A DNA stretch of 64,000 nt from Comamonas testosteroni (GTDB taxonomy: Bacteria > Pseudomonadota > Gammaproteobacteria > Burkholderiales > Burkholderiaceae_C), in assembly GCF_030505195.1 (NCBI RefSeq), contig NZ_CP129672.1, positions 248,001 through 312,000 of the forward strand, in the 5' to 3' direction. Below the pieces are notes generated by a model. The model did not search any database and was not told the origin of the DNA. It saw only the letters and a program-made list of their open reading frames with translations. A program made the position numbers and the translations under genes. Numbering within the stretch: position 1 is the first letter of the stretch; each line of letters begins with the position of its first letter. Positions 7,580 through 17,293 of the stretch are shown here, one piece after another.

Positions 7580-8980
7580 CTAGAACTCGAAGACCTGGCC
7601 CGGCTGCGGAAGCTGCACCGAGAAATGCAGGCGCTCGTGCAGCAGCGTGGCCAAGGCCAGGGAGGCATGCGGCTCCCCATGCACCACAAAGGTCTGCTGC
7701 GGCGGACGGGTGAAAGCGGCCGCCCAGTCCAGCAGAGCTTGCTGGTCGGCATGGGCCGAAAAGCCGCCCAGAGTATGAATGCCGGCACGGACCTCGACTT
7801 CATCTCCAAGCAGGCGCACCTGCCTGGCACCGTCGACCAGCCTGCGACCCAGCGACCCTTCGGCCTGAAAGCCGCAGATCACCACCGCACACTCGGGCCT
7901 GGACAGGTTGTTCTTCAGATGATGCAACACCCGTCCCGCATCGCACATGCCGCTGGCCGAGATGATGACCGCGCCGCTCCTGATGCGGTTGAGCTTGATG
8001 GAGTCCTCCACATCGCTGACGAAATGAATGTGCGGCGACTCCTCGAGTCTTCTGACGCTGCCCAGCAACTGCCTGGCCTCCTCGTCGAACACGCTGAAGT
8101 GCCGCAGCGTGATGTCCGTAGCCGCCACCGCCATCGGCGAATCCACAAAAATCTCGACCGGCGGCAGGCGCTGCTGCTGGATCAGCTGCAGAAAGTGATA
8201 GAGCAGCTCCTGCGTGCGCCCCACGGCAAATGCCGGGATGACCACATTGCCATGGGGAGCCGTGCGCGTCACCACATCGACCAGTTCCTCCAGGGTATCG
8301 CCCGTGCTCTTGTGCAGCCGGTCGCCATAGGTGGACTCGATGAGCAGCAGATCGGCGTCCGTGATCGGCGTGGGATCGCGCAAAATCACCCGCCCCGGCT
8401 GGCCCAGATCGCCGCTGGCCACCAGCTTTCGCGTGCCTCCCAGGCCGTCTGCCAGCCACAGCTCCACAATGGCCGAGCCCAGAATATGCCCGGCATCCTG
8501 AAAACGCACGGTCACCGCAGGATGGGGCTCGAAGCTGTGGCCATAAGGCATGGCCTGGACCTGCTCCAGCGTGCTCGCCACATGGGCCAGCGAATACAGC
8601 GGCACGGTCAGCTCGCGCTCGCGCACCTTGCCCTCACGCTGACGCCGCGCCGCACGCTCGGCGTCCACCATCTGGATATGGGCACTGTCCTTGAGCAAAA
8701 CCTCGAGCAGGTCCTTGGTGGCCAGCGTGGCATAGATTACCCCCTTGAAGCCCCGGGCCACGAGCTTGGGCAGCAGACCGCTGTGGTCGATATGCGCGTG
8801 GGTCAGAACGACGAAATCCAGACTTGCGGGGTCAAACGCAAAAGCTTGCTGATTGTGCTCGTCGGCCTCGCGCCCCCCCTGGGCCATGCCGCAATCGATC
8901 AGAAAGCGGCAGCCATGGGCCTGAACCAGAAAGCAGGAGCCCGTGACCGACTGCGCCGCACCGTGAAAAGTGATGTTCAT
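7580..8980 (-). CDS. Metallo-beta-lactamase/beta-CASP RNA-processing exonuclease-like protein
   Basis: A 466-residue protein starting MNITFHGAAQSVTGSCFLV, the usual N-terminus of the bacterial CPSF73-like family; ATG 8980 is therefore preferred over ATG 9004. The metal site THAHIDHSG lies near residue 57, followed by a conserved histidine in DAGHILGSA and ESTYGDR, then a beta-CASP cap (IPAFAVGRTQELLY) and the C-terminal GGFSAHADQQ of the RNA-specificity domain. Relatives are ribonucleases that act on single-stranded or structured RNA; the substrate is not known. The HExxH gene directly follows. Confidence 0.87.
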   Translation of the reverse strand: MNITFHGAAQSVTGSCFLVQAHGCRFLIDCGMAQGGREADEHNQQAFAFDPASLDFVVLTHAHIDHSGLLPKLVARGFKGVIYATLATKDLLEVLLKDSAHIQMVDAERAARRQREGKVRERELTVPLYSLAHVASTLEQVQAMPYGHSFEPHPAVTVRFQDAGHILGSAIVELWLADGLGGTRKLVASGDLGQPGRVILRDPTPITDADLLLIESTYGDRLHKSTGDTLEELVDVVTRTAPHGNVVIPAFAVGRTQELLYHFLQLIQQQRLPPVEIFVDSPMAVAATDITLRHFSVFDEEARQLLGSVRRLEESPHIHFVSDVEDSIKLNRIRSGAVIISASGMCDAGRVLHHLKNNLSRPECAVVICGFQAEGSLGRRLVDGARQVRLLGDEVEVRAGIHTLGGFSAHADQQALLDWAAAFTRPPQQTFVVHGEPHASLALATLLHERLHFSVQLPQPGQVFEF

Positions 8981-9175
8981 GAAGCATCCATTGACGATCC
9001 ACATGGACCGCCAATGAATCTAGCACCACTGGCGCCTGCACCGCCAGAGCCGAAGGTCCTGCCTTGATGCCCATCAAACCGCTGAGCCTGTCCGGGCGCT
9101 GCAAGCACCGGCTGGCTGAGCAGCAGGCGACAAGCCGGCAAACCGCCCGCCAGGGCGGACAGGACAGCTCTCGCC

Positions 9176-10639
9176 TCAGCTGCTTGCCGCCACGGTCTCG
9201 CCGCTGTCCCAGCTCCCGCCCAGCGCGCGAATCAGCGCCACCGTGGCCGTGTACTGCGCGGTACGCACCTGCAAGGCCTGGCGACGGTTGCGCAACTCGT
9301 TGCGGCGTGCATCCAGCAGCTCCAGCTGGCTCACCAGACCGTTGCGGTAGCGCACGTCCGAGAGGTGCGTGGCCCGCTCGGAAGACTGCACGGCCTGCCC
9401 CAGCACGCGGGCCTGGCCCGAGAGCAGGCGCAAGGCACTGAGCTGATCCTCCACATCCCGAAAGGCCGCGAGTACCTGGCCGCGCTGGGCTGCCACGGCG
9501 GCCTCCAGACGCGCGCGGGCCCCCTCCTCCTGCGCGGCGCGCTGGCCGCCGTCAAAGATGGGCAGGGACAGCAAGGCACCTATGCCCCAGGAGCGTGCCG
9601 ACCACTTGAACAAATCGCCCAGCTCCGGCGAGGCATAGCCGCCATTGCCCGTGAGCGTGATGGCCGGAAACCATGCAGCCTGGGCCACGCCCACGCGCGC
9701 CTGGGCCGCCAGTACCGATGCCTGGGCTGCCGACACATCGGGGCGACGCGCCAGTACCGTCGCGGGCACGCCTGCCGGAATCACGGGCAGCGTTGCCAGC
9801 AAAGGCTGCGAGGCCAGCGTGAAGCCAGTGGCGACATCCCCCACAAGCACGGCCAGCGCATGCGTGAGGGCCGCCTGCTGGCGCTCCAACGCCAGTGTCT
9901 CGGCCTCGGTGGCCGAAACCTCGGTCTGCATGCGCGCCACGTCCAGCTCGGCCGCATCGCCGGCGCGGTAGCGCTTCTCGATCAGCCTCAACGTCTCGCG
10001 ATAGGCCGCCAGACTCTGCTCGACCAGCTGGCGTTCGGTCTGCAGCGAACGCAGTTGCAGATAAGTCTGGGCCACATCGGCCTGCACCATCAGGCGCGTG
10101 CTTTGCAGCAGGGCCTCGCGTGCATTGGCATCCTCGCGTGCCGCTTCGCTGGCCCGCGACAGGCGGCCGAACAGATCCGCTTCGTAGGAGAAGTTCAAGC
10201 CGGCCGTGACCAGGGTTGCGGGCTGCATGCCGCTGGCGGTGTTCGCCCCGGCCTGGCGCGCCGCGCCGCCAGAGGCTCCGATCTGCGGCTGGCGCTGGGC
10301 ATCGGCCGAGCGCAGCAGCGCCCGCGCTTCGGCCAGACGTGCCGCAGCGGTCTGCACATCGGTATTGGCTTCACCCGCACGCTCCACCAGAGCGCTGAGT
10401 TCGGTGTCGGCAAATACCCGCCACCAGGCACCGCGCGGCTGGGCCTCGGCCGGGGCGGCCTGCGTCCAGCCCGCGGCTGCGGCCTGGGCACTGAAGTTTG
10501 CGGGCAGTGCAACGCCGGCATGCTGGGCCACCGTGGGCGGTGCGCTGGCGCAACCCGCCAGCACCAGGGCTGCCGTCAGCGCGCTCAGGGACGGCATCAG
10601 GGATCGAATGCCTTGCATCGTTTTCATATCGGAATCCAT
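9176..10639 (-). CDS. RND efflux outer-membrane lipoprotein, NodT/OprM family
   Basis: The outer-membrane channel of the tripartite pump. A signal peptide ends in the lipobox LVLAGC. After a Trp-rich RGAWWRVFADTELSALV segment come two repeats of the coiled-coil tunnel, with ADVAQTYLQLRSL in the first and LPIFDGGQRAAQEEGARAR in the second. Length (about 487 residues) is normal. ATG 10639 gives a reasonable lipoprotein signal; ATG 10663 overlaps the pump gene's stop and is a possible coupled start, and ATG 10627 has the best nearby GGA. It is last in the operon with 10653-13883 and 13906-15147. Confidence 0.9.
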   Translation of the reverse strand: MDSDMKTMQGIRSLMPSLSALTAALVLAGCASAPPTVAQHAGVALPANFSAQAAAAGWTQAAPAEAQPRGAWWRVFADTELSALVERAGEANTDVQTAAARLAEARALLRSADAQRQPQIGASGGAARQAGANTASGMQPATLVTAGLNFSYEADLFGRLSRASEAAREDANAREALLQSTRLMVQADVAQTYLQLRSLQTERQLVEQSLAAYRETLRLIEKRYRAGDAAELDVARMQTEVSATEAETLALERQQAALTHALAVLVGDVATGFTLASQPLLATLPVIPAGVPATVLARRPDVSAAQASVLAAQARVGVAQAAWFPAITLTGNGGYASPELGDLFKWSARSWGIGALLSLPIFDGGQRAAQEEGARARLEAAVAAQRGQVLAAFRDVEDQLSALRLLSGQARVLGQAVQSSERATHLSDVRYRNGLVSQLELLDARRNELRNRRQALQVRTAQYTATVALIRALGGSWDSGETVAASS

Positions 10640-10652
10640 GGTTGATTGGGGC

Positions 10653-13600
10653 TTATTCGTCATGGCCGCGCGGCGCAGCAGGCATGGGCAGGGCCGAGGC
10701 GCCGTGACCCGGCTCGCTGATCGGCGCCACATGGCTGCCGTGCTGCTGCAAGGGCCGGTTGCCAGCCAGACGGCGCAGCACCACATAGAACACCGGCGTG
10801 AGGAACAGGCCAAAGGCCGTCACACCGATCATGCCGGCGAACACCGCCACGCCCATGGCGCTGCGCATCTCGGCTCCAGCGCCCGTGGACAGCACCAGCG
10901 GCAGCACGCCCATGACAAAGGCCAGCGAGGTCATGAGGATGGGGCGCAGACGCAGGCGGCTGGCCTCGATGGCGGCCTGCACGGGCGTGCGGCCGGCAAA
11001 TTCCAGCTCGCGGGCGAACTCCACGATCAGGATGGCGTTCTTGGCCGACAACCCCACCAGCACGATGAGCCCGATCTGCGTGAACACATTGTTGTCGCCA
11101 CCGCTCAGCCACACGCCCGTCATGGCAGCCAGCAGGCCCAGGGGCACGATGAGGATGATGGCAATCGGCAGGGTCAGGCTTTCGTACTGCGCCGCCAGCA
11201 CCAGGAAGACCAGCAGGATGGCGATGGGGAACACCAGCACGGCGGAATTGCCGGCCAGGATTTCCTGGTAGGTCAGCTCGGTCCACTCGAAGCTAATGCC
11301 GGGCGGCAGGGTTTCGGCGGCAATGCGCTCGACGGCTGCCTGGGCCTGGCCCGAGGAGAAGCTGGGCGCGGGCCCGCCATTCACGTCGGCGGCCAGAAAG
11401 CCGTTGTAGCGCATGGCGCGTTCTGGCCCGAAACTGGGTTCGAGCTTCATCAGCGCCGACAGCGGCACCATCTCACCCGTGGTGGAGCGCACCTTGAGCA
11501 GGCCCACGTCCTCGGCGCGCGCCCGGTAGGCGGCATCGGCCTGCACGCGCACGCTGTAGGTGCGACCGAACTGGTTGAAGTCGTTCGCATACAGGCTGCC
11601 CAGGTAGATCTGCAGCGTCTCGAAGATGTCCGTCACCGGCACGCCGAGCTGGCGCGCCTTGGTGCGATCGATGGCGGCATAGAGCTGGGGCACATTGACC
11701 TGCCAGCTGGTGAACAGGCCGGCCAGCTCCGGCGTCTGGTAGGCCTTGGCCATGAAGGCCTTCACGGCCGCGTCCATGGCGTCGTAGCCCAGCGAGGCGC
11801 GATCCTCGATCTGCAGCTTGAAGCCGCCGGTCGTACCCAGGCCGGCCACGGGCGGTGGCGGGAACATGGCGATGAAGGCTTCCTGGATGCTGCCAAAGGC
11901 CTGGTTGAGCTGACCCGCCACGGCAGCGCCGCTCTGGTCGGCATGCGTGCGCTCGGCAAAGGGCTTGAGCGTGACAAAGACAATGCCCGAGTTGGAGCTG
12001 TTGGTGAAGCCGTTGATGGACAGGCCCGGGAAGGCGATGGCGTCCTCCACATTGGGATTGTTCTTGACGATGTCGCCCATGCGGCGGATCACGTCTTCCG
12101 TGCGGTCCAGCGTGGCGCCATCGGGCAGTTGGGCAAAGCCGACCAGGTACTGCTTGTCCTGGGCCGGCACAAAGCCGCCGGGCACCAGCTTGAACAGACC
12201 CCAGGTCGCGCCCACCAGCACCGCGTAGATCACCAGCATCAGCGCCTTGCGGCCGATGACACGCTGCACGCCGCCGCTATAGGCCTCGGAGCCGCGGCGG
12301 AACAAGGCGTTGAAACGGCGGAAAAAGCCGCCCAGCACCCGCTCCATGCCGCGTGTCAGCGCGTCCTTGGGAGCGTCGTGTCCGCGCAGCAGCAGCGCGG
12401 AAAGCGCAGGCGACAGGGTCAGCGAGTTGATGGCCGAGATCACCGTCGAGATGGCGATGGTCACCGCGAACTGGCGATAGAACTGGCCCGTGAGGCCGCT
12501 GATGAAGGCCAGCGGCACAAACACGGCCACCAGCACCAGGGCGATGGCGATGATGGGCCCGCTCACCTCCTGCATGGCGCGGTAGGTAGCCTGGCGCGGC
12601 GACAGCCCGGCCTCGATATTGCGCTCCACGTTCTCCACCACCACGATGGCGTCGTCCACCACGATGCCGATGGCCAGCACCAGGCCGAACAGGCTCAGCG
12701 CATTGATGGAAAAGCCCAGCAGGTGCAGCACGGCAAACGTGCCCACCACCGAAACCGGCACGGCCAGCAGCGGAATGATGGAAGCGCGCCAGGTCTGCAG
12801 GAACAGGATCACCACCACCACCACCAGGGCCACGGCTTCCAGCAGGGTCTGGATCACGGACTTGATGGAGGCCCGCACGAACTGCGTGGGGTCATAGGCG
12901 ATGCGGAACTCCACGCCCTCGGGCATGTGCTTTTGCAGCTCGGCCATGGTGGAGCGCACATTGGCCGAGATCTCCAGGGCGTTGGAGCCCGGGGCCTGGA
13001 ACACGCCCATGCCCACGGCAGGGTCGTTGTTGAGCAGGGAGCGCAGCGAATAGTCGGCCGCGCCCAGCTCCAGCCTTGCCACGTCGCGCAGACGCGTCAC
13101 CGCGCCGTCGGCACCGGTCTTGACGATGATGTCGCCGAACTCCTCCTCGGTCTGCAAGCGGCCCTGGGCATTGATGGACAGTTGCATGTCCACGCCGGGC
13201 AGGCCGGGCGAGGCGCCGACCACACCGGCCGCGGCCTGCACGTTCTGGCCGCGGATGGCGGCCACCACGTCGGCGGCCGAGAGACCGCGCTGCGCCACCT
13301 TCTGCGGGTCCAGCCAGGCACGCATGGAATAGTCGCCACCGCCGAAGATCTGCACCTGGCCCACGCCCTTGATGCGCGCCAGACGGTCCTTCACATTGAG
13401 CACGGCATAGTTGCGCAGATAGTCGATGTCATAGCGGCCGTTGGGCGAGACCATGTGCACGACCATGGTCAGGTCGGGCGCGCTCTTGACCGTGGTGATG
13501 CCCAGGCGGCGCACTTCCTCGGGCAGGCGCGGCTCGGCCTGGGAGACGCGGTTTTGCACCAGCTGCTGGGCCTTGTCGGGGTCGGTGCCCAGAGCGAAGG

Positions 13601-13883
13601 TCACGGTCAGCGTCATCACGCCGTCGGTCGTGGCCTGGCTGCCCATGTAGAGCATGCCTTCCACGCCGTTGATGGATTCCTCCAGCGGCGTGGCCACGGT
13701 TTCGGCAATCACCTTGGGATTGGCGCCCGGGTACTGGGCGCGTACCACCACCGAGGGTGGAGCGACCTCGGGGTATTCCGAGATCGGCAGCGTTCGCATG
13801 GCGATCAGGCCTGCGAGAAAGATGAGCACCGACAGCACACCCGCGAAGATCGGGCGGTCGATGAAAAATCGGGAAAGGTTCAT
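10653..13883 (-). CDS. RND multidrug efflux pump, HAE1 family (MexF/AcrB-like)
   Basis: A 1,076-residue inner-membrane transporter starting MNLSRFFIDRPIFAGVLS. The sequence has twelve expected membrane segments, two large periplasmic loops and the TM4 pair of aspartates in LAIGIVVDDAIVVVENVER that carries protons. The family signature RPIFAGVLSV is present at the N-terminus. It resembles MexF/BpeF-type pumps, which export chloramphenicol, trimethoprim and fluoroquinolones, but the substrate range cannot be read from sequence. In-frame ATG 13883 is the family start. It sits between adaptor and outer-membrane channel in the standard adaptor-pump-channel order. Confidence 0.94.
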   Translation of the reverse strand: MNLSRFFIDRPIFAGVLSVLIFLAGLIAMRTLPISEYPEVAPPSVVVRAQYPGANPKVIAETVATPLEESINGVEGMLYMGSQATTDGVMTLTVTFALGTDPDKAQQLVQNRVSQAEPRLPEEVRRLGITTVKSAPDLTMVVHMVSPNGRYDIDYLRNYAVLNVKDRLARIKGVGQVQIFGGGDYSMRAWLDPQKVAQRGLSAADVVAAIRGQNVQAAAGVVGASPGLPGVDMQLSINAQGRLQTEEEFGDIIVKTGADGAVTRLRDVARLELGAADYSLRSLLNNDPAVGMGVFQAPGSNALEISANVRSTMAELQKHMPEGVEFRIAYDPTQFVRASIKSVIQTLLEAVALVVVVVILFLQTWRASIIPLLAVPVSVVGTFAVLHLLGFSINALSLFGLVLAIGIVVDDAIVVVENVERNIEAGLSPRQATYRAMQEVSGPIIAIALVLVAVFVPLAFISGLTGQFYRQFAVTIAISTVISAINSLTLSPALSALLLRGHDAPKDALTRGMERVLGGFFRRFNALFRRGSEAYSGGVQRVIGRKALMLVIYAVLVGATWGLFKLVPGGFVPAQDKQYLVGFAQLPDGATLDRTEDVIRRMGDIVKNNPNVEDAIAFPGLSINGFTNSSNSGIVFVTLKPFAERTHADQSGAAVAGQLNQAFGSIQEAFIAMFPPPPVAGLGTTGGFKLQIEDRASLGYDAMDAAVKAFMAKAYQTPELAGLFTSWQVNVPQLYAAIDRTKARQLGVPVTDIFETLQIYLGSLYANDFNQFGRTYSVRVQADAAYRARAEDVGLLKVRSTTGEMVPLSALMKLEPSFGPERAMRYNGFLAADVNGGPAPSFSSGQAQAAVERIAAETLPPGISFEWTELTYQEILAGNSAVLVFPIAILLVFLVLAAQYESLTLPIAIILIVPLGLLAAMTGVWLSGGDNNVFTQIGLIVLVGLSAKNAILIVEFARELEFAGRTPVQAAIEASRLRLRPILMTSLAFVMGVLPLVLSTGAGAEMRSAMGVAVFAGMIGVTAFGLFLTPVFYVVLRRLAGNRPLQQHGSHVAPISEPGHGASALPMPAAPRGHDE

Positions 13884-13905
13884 GGCGTCGGAGGATGAAG
13901 GGTTC

Positions 13906-15147
13906 TCAGGCCGTGGGTTGCTTGGCGGCGCTGCGGCCATCGGCCAGCTCGGCCTTGGCATTCATGGGCACGTCCTGAGGCGCGACCACCACGCCAGGGC
14001 GCACACGCTGCAGTCCGTTGACGACGATGCGCTCGCCGGCCTTGAGGCCCGAAGTGACCACACGCAGGCCGTCCACCGGCGCGCCCAGTTGCACCTCCCG
14101 GTACTCGGCCTTGTTGTCGGCACCAATCACCAGCACGAACTTCTTGCTCTGGTCCGTGCCCACGGCACGCTCGTTGATGAGCACGGCCTGGGTGGTCTGG
14201 GGCTGCCCCATGCGGATGCGCGCGAACTGGCCGGCCATGAGCGTGCCGTCCACATTGCCGAACACGGCGCGCACACGCACTGTGCCGCTCTTGGCATCGA
14301 CCTGGTTGTCTATGAGCTGCAGATGACCCGCATAAGGCGTGCCGCCGCTGGTGCCCACGCCCATCTGCACGGGAATGGTTTCAATCAGCGCACGCGTGCT
14401 GTGCCCTTTGCTTGCGCTCTGCAGGCCCTGCAGTGCCTGGGCCACGATCTGCTCGTCAGCGTCGAAACTGGCATACATCGGGTCCACCGACACCAGGGTG
14501 GTCAGCACCGGCGCTCCGGCCCCCGAGCTCACGAGATTGCCCACGGTGACCTCGATACGGCCCACGCGCCCGCTCACCGGCGCCTTGACCTGGGTGTAGC
14601 CCAGGTTCAGCTTGGCGGTCTGCAGCGCAGCCTGCGCGGCGCGCAGATTCGCATCGGCCTCGCGCCGGGCATTCACGCGCTCGTCGTATTCCTTTTGCGC
14701 AATCGCGCGCTCGTCCCACAGACGCGTGGCGCGCTCGGACTCGCTCTGGGTATAGGCCATGCGCGCCTTGGCAGCAACCACCTGGGCTTCGGCGCGATCG
14801 ACTTCCGCCGCGTAGGGAGCCGGGTCCACGGTGAACAGCAGATCACCGGCCCTGACCAGCGCACCCTCCTTGAAATGCACGGCCTGCACCGCGCCCGAGA
14901 CGCGCGGCTGCACATCCACGCGCTGCACGGCTTCCAGGCGGCCGGAGAACTCGTTCCACAGCGTCACATCCTGCTGCAGGACCTGGGCTGCCGAGACCGG
15001 CACGGCCGGTGCTGCGGCTTGCGCGGCCGGCGCCTCCGCGTGTGACGCCTGCAAGCCCAGCATGGCGGCGGTCGTGGCGATCACGGCAGCGGCGACGCCG
15101 GCAGCGGCCCACCGGCGGCGGTTGGAGAGTTTGAAGTGCTCGTTCAT
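13906..15147 (-). CDS. RND efflux periplasmic adaptor subunit (MexE/AcrA-like)
   Basis: A 413-residue membrane-fusion protein: N-terminal signal or anchor segment (AAAVIATTAAMLGLQA), then the lipoyl and barrel modules (EFSGRLEAVQRVDVQPRVSG; GALVRAGDLLFTVDP), a helical hairpin, and the conserved APVSGRVGRIEVTVGNLV. No lipobox cysteine is seen, so it is probably anchored by an uncleaved helix. It is the first gene of the efflux operon, 22 bases from the pump start, so the promoter should lie in 15148-15327. Its closest style is MexE, matching the MexF-like pump. Confidence 0.92.
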   Translation of the reverse strand: MNEHFKLSNRRRWAAAGVAAAVIATTAAMLGLQASHAEAPAAQAAAPAVPVSAAQVLQQDVTLWNEFSGRLEAVQRVDVQPRVSGAVQAVHFKEGALVRAGDLLFTVDPAPYAAEVDRAEAQVVAAKARMAYTQSESERATRLWDERAIAQKEYDERVNARREADANLRAAQAALQTAKLNLGYTQVKAPVSGRVGRIEVTVGNLVSSGAGAPVLTTLVSVDPMYASFDADEQIVAQALQGLQSASKGHSTRALIETIPVQMGVGTSGGTPYAGHLQLIDNQVDAKSGTVRVRAVFGNVDGTLMAGQFARIRMGQPQTTQAVLINERAVGTDQSKKFVLVIGADNKAEYREVQLGAPVDGLRVVTSGLKAGERIVVNGLQRVRPGVVVAPQDVPMNAKAELADGRSAAKQPTA

Positions 15148-15327
15148 GGCAATGTCTTTGGTTCAAGGGTTGAAAGCGGCAGCAGCCCATCAGGCGGCAG
15201 GCAAGCCTCATCCCTTCCAGCGCTTTGGCCAGGAATCGAAGGGAAGAAGCTTGAAAAAGGCGCAGCGGCGTCCAGCCCGACCCGGCGGACGGTTCCAGCT
15301 TGGCAGCCTCAGCGGAGCGTTGTCAGA

Positions 15328-16152
15328 TCAGAGCCGACATCGCGTGGTCTCGAAAAACGTGCGCAGTTGCCCTTCGCAGGGACAAATCTCGGGTGGCGGC
15401 TCCATCAGCGCCTGCGGCCACTGCCCGACTTCGGGAAACAGATGCAGGAAGACCGTCAATCCGGCAGCTTGCAGGCGTTCAGCGTAGTTCTGCGCCTCGT
15501 CGCGCATGGGATCCTCCTGCCCCGCCAGAATCAGCGTGGGCGGCAGCCCTGCCAGACGGCGGGCCCGCGCAGGCACCGCATAGGGGTGCTCCGCATCGTG
15601 TGGGCTGCTCAGGTACTGGCACCAGCCCGAAGCCCATTTGCATTCGACGGATTCGCCCTGAGCAGCACGCTGCGAAGGCGTGGCCGAGCAAGGGTCCAGC
15701 ATGGGAGAGATCAGAATCTGCCCGGCCAACGGCGGCTGCTGCTGGTCTCGCGCCATCATGCAGACGCCGGCCGCCAGATTGGCACCGGCCTCTTCACCGG
15801 CCAGATAGAGCGGAGCGCCCTTGCCGGCCAGCTTGGTGCGTTGCTTGTAGGCCCACAGCAGCACCTCGTAGCCCAGCTCCAGCGGACGCGGAAACGGATG
15901 CTCGGGTGCCAGCGGATAGGCCAGCGACACCACACAGGCCCCGGCCGCCGCCAGCGAGCTGCCGACGGTGCAGCCGTTGTCCAGATCCCCCGCCACAAAG
16001 GCGCCGCCATGGAAATGCAGCACCAGCGGGACCACTTCGCCGCGTCGCTTGCCGCCATACAGGCGCACATGGGCCTGCACACCGTCGGCCACGGAAATCG
16101 TGGTGTCGGTGTGAGAGATCGGCGGCAATGCGGTGGGTTTGGTGTTTGACAT
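15328..16152 (-). CDS. HSL-type alpha/beta hydrolase homologue lacking the catalytic serine
   Basis: A 274-residue protein of the hormone-sensitive-lipase esterase group. It has the oxyanion motif HFHGGAFV near residue 43, SLAYPLAPEHPFP, and an intact acid region GQEDPMRDEA near residue 209. The nucleophile elbow, normally GDSAGG/N, reads GEEAGANLA near residue 115, so serine is replaced by glutamate. The usual C-terminal histidine position reads EVGQWPQAL, apparently glutamine. Two of the three catalytic residues are thus missing and ordinary esterase activity is unlikely. ATG 16152 has a GGAAA ribosome binding site. It lies between the efflux operon and a divergent LysR gene. Confidence 0.82.
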   Translation of the reverse strand: MSNTKPTALPPISHTDTTISVADGVQAHVRLYGGKRRGEVVPLVLHFHGGAFVAGDLDNGCTVGSSLAAAGACVVSLAYPLAPEHPFPRPLELGYEVLLWAYKQRTKLAGKGAPLYLAGEEAGANLAAGVCMMARDQQQPPLAGQILISPMLDPCSATPSQRAAQGESVECKWASGWCQYLSSPHDAEHPYAVPARARRLAGLPPTLILAGQEDPMRDEAQNYAERLQAAGLTVFLHLFPEVGQWPQALMEPPPEICPCEGQLRTFFETTRCRL

Positions 16153-16328
16153 GGATTTTCCGGACAGGACCGGGTGATGGAACAGAAATGTAGCAACAGC
16201 AATTGACGGCATAAACCCCGCAAACGCGGCCACACTGTTTCCAATTCTCGAACAATGACGGGGTGAGCTGTGTGTGAGAATCCCGCATCCTCGGCGAGTC
16301 CGGGTTTTCGCGAGGACAAGGAGATCCC

Positions 16329-17255
16329 ATGGATCAGATACAGGCCATGCGTATTTTCGCGCGGGTCGTGGAAGCCGGCACTTTCACGCGTGCAGCCGAT
16401 TCGCTGCAAATGCCAAAAGCCAGTGTGACCAAGAATGTGCAGGCGCTGGAAGAGCGCCTGCGCGTGAAACTGCTCAACCGTACCACGCGTCGCGTCACCG
16501 TGACTGCCGACGGTGCGGCCTACTACGACCGCGCCGTGCGCCTGCTCGCCGACTTCGACGACCTCGAGGCCAGCGTCAGCCAGGCGCGCACCACGCCGCG
16601 CGGGCGCCTGCGCGTGGATGTGGGAACGACAGTGGCGCGTCTGCTCATCATTCCCCATCTGAGCGAGTTCCAGTCGCGCTACCCCGAGATACAGATCGAT
16701 CTGGGCGTGAGCGACCGCACCGTGGACCTGATCAGCGACAACGTGGACTGCGTGATCCGCGGCGGCGAGCTGGCCGACCAGTCCCTGGTGGCGCGCCGCA
16801 TCGGCAATCTGGAATTCATCACCGTTGCTGCCCCCGACTATCTGCAGCGCCACGGCGTGCCCCGGCATCCGCGCGATCTGGAGTCCGGCCATCGCAACGT
16901 GATCTATTTCTCACCGGTCTCGGCCAGGCGCTATCCGCTGGAGTTTCACAAGGGCGGCGAAGTGATAGAGATCGCCAGCCCCGCCCACCTGGGCATCAAC
17001 GAAGGCAATGCCTATATCAGCGCCATCCTCGCCGGCCAGGGCATAGGACAGCTCAGCCGCTTCCAGATTCACAAGTACCTGGAAAACGGCCAGCTGCAAC
17101 GGGTGCTGGAGGACTGGAAGCACCCTCTGCTGCCGATCTACGTGGTCTATCCGCCCAACTCCCACCTCAGCGCCAAGGTGCGCGCCTTTGTGGACTGGGT
17201 GGTGGAATTGTTTTCGCGCAATCCGCTGCTGCAGGGCGAAAGCCGGCCCGCCTAG
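16329..17255 (+). CDS. LysR-family transcriptional regulator
   Basis: A 308-residue regulator with the N-terminal winged helix (MRIFARVVEAGTFTRAADSL; SVTKNVQALEERL) and a full effector domain (GRLRVDVGTTVARLLIIPHL; a DCVIRGGEL block; AILAGQGIGQL), of the DmlR/CrgA-like branch. A strong AAGGAGATCCC precedes ATG 16329. It diverges from the pseudo-esterase gene by 176 bp and is the nearest regulator to the MexEF-OprN-like operon. Regulation of the esterase homologue and possibly the pump is plausible from position; its inducer is not evident. Confidence 0.88.
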   Translation: MDQIQAMRIFARVVEAGTFTRAADSLQMPKASVTKNVQALEERLRVKLLNRTTRRVTVTADGAAYYDRAVRLLADFDDLEASVSQARTTPRGRLRVDVGTTVARLLIIPHLSEFQSRYPEIQIDLGVSDRTVDLISDNVDCVIRGGELADQSLVARRIGNLEFITVAAPDYLQRHGVPRHPRDLESGHRNVIYFSPVSARRYPLEFHKGGEVIEIASPAHLGINEGNAYISAILAGQGIGQLSRFQIHKYLENGQLQRVLEDWKHPLLPIYVVYPPNSHLSAKVRAFVDWVVELFSRNPLLQGESRPA

Positions 17256-17293
17256 ACAGGCAGGGCCGCGCTCGTCAGGCCGTCAGGCCAGCA

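Noticed and set aside
10206..13898. A 1,230-codon open frame on the plus strand
   Set aside because: It is antisense to the RND pump and outer-membrane protein genes. Its product is extremely His/Gln/Gly/Arg rich, typical of antisense frames in GC-rich coding DNA.
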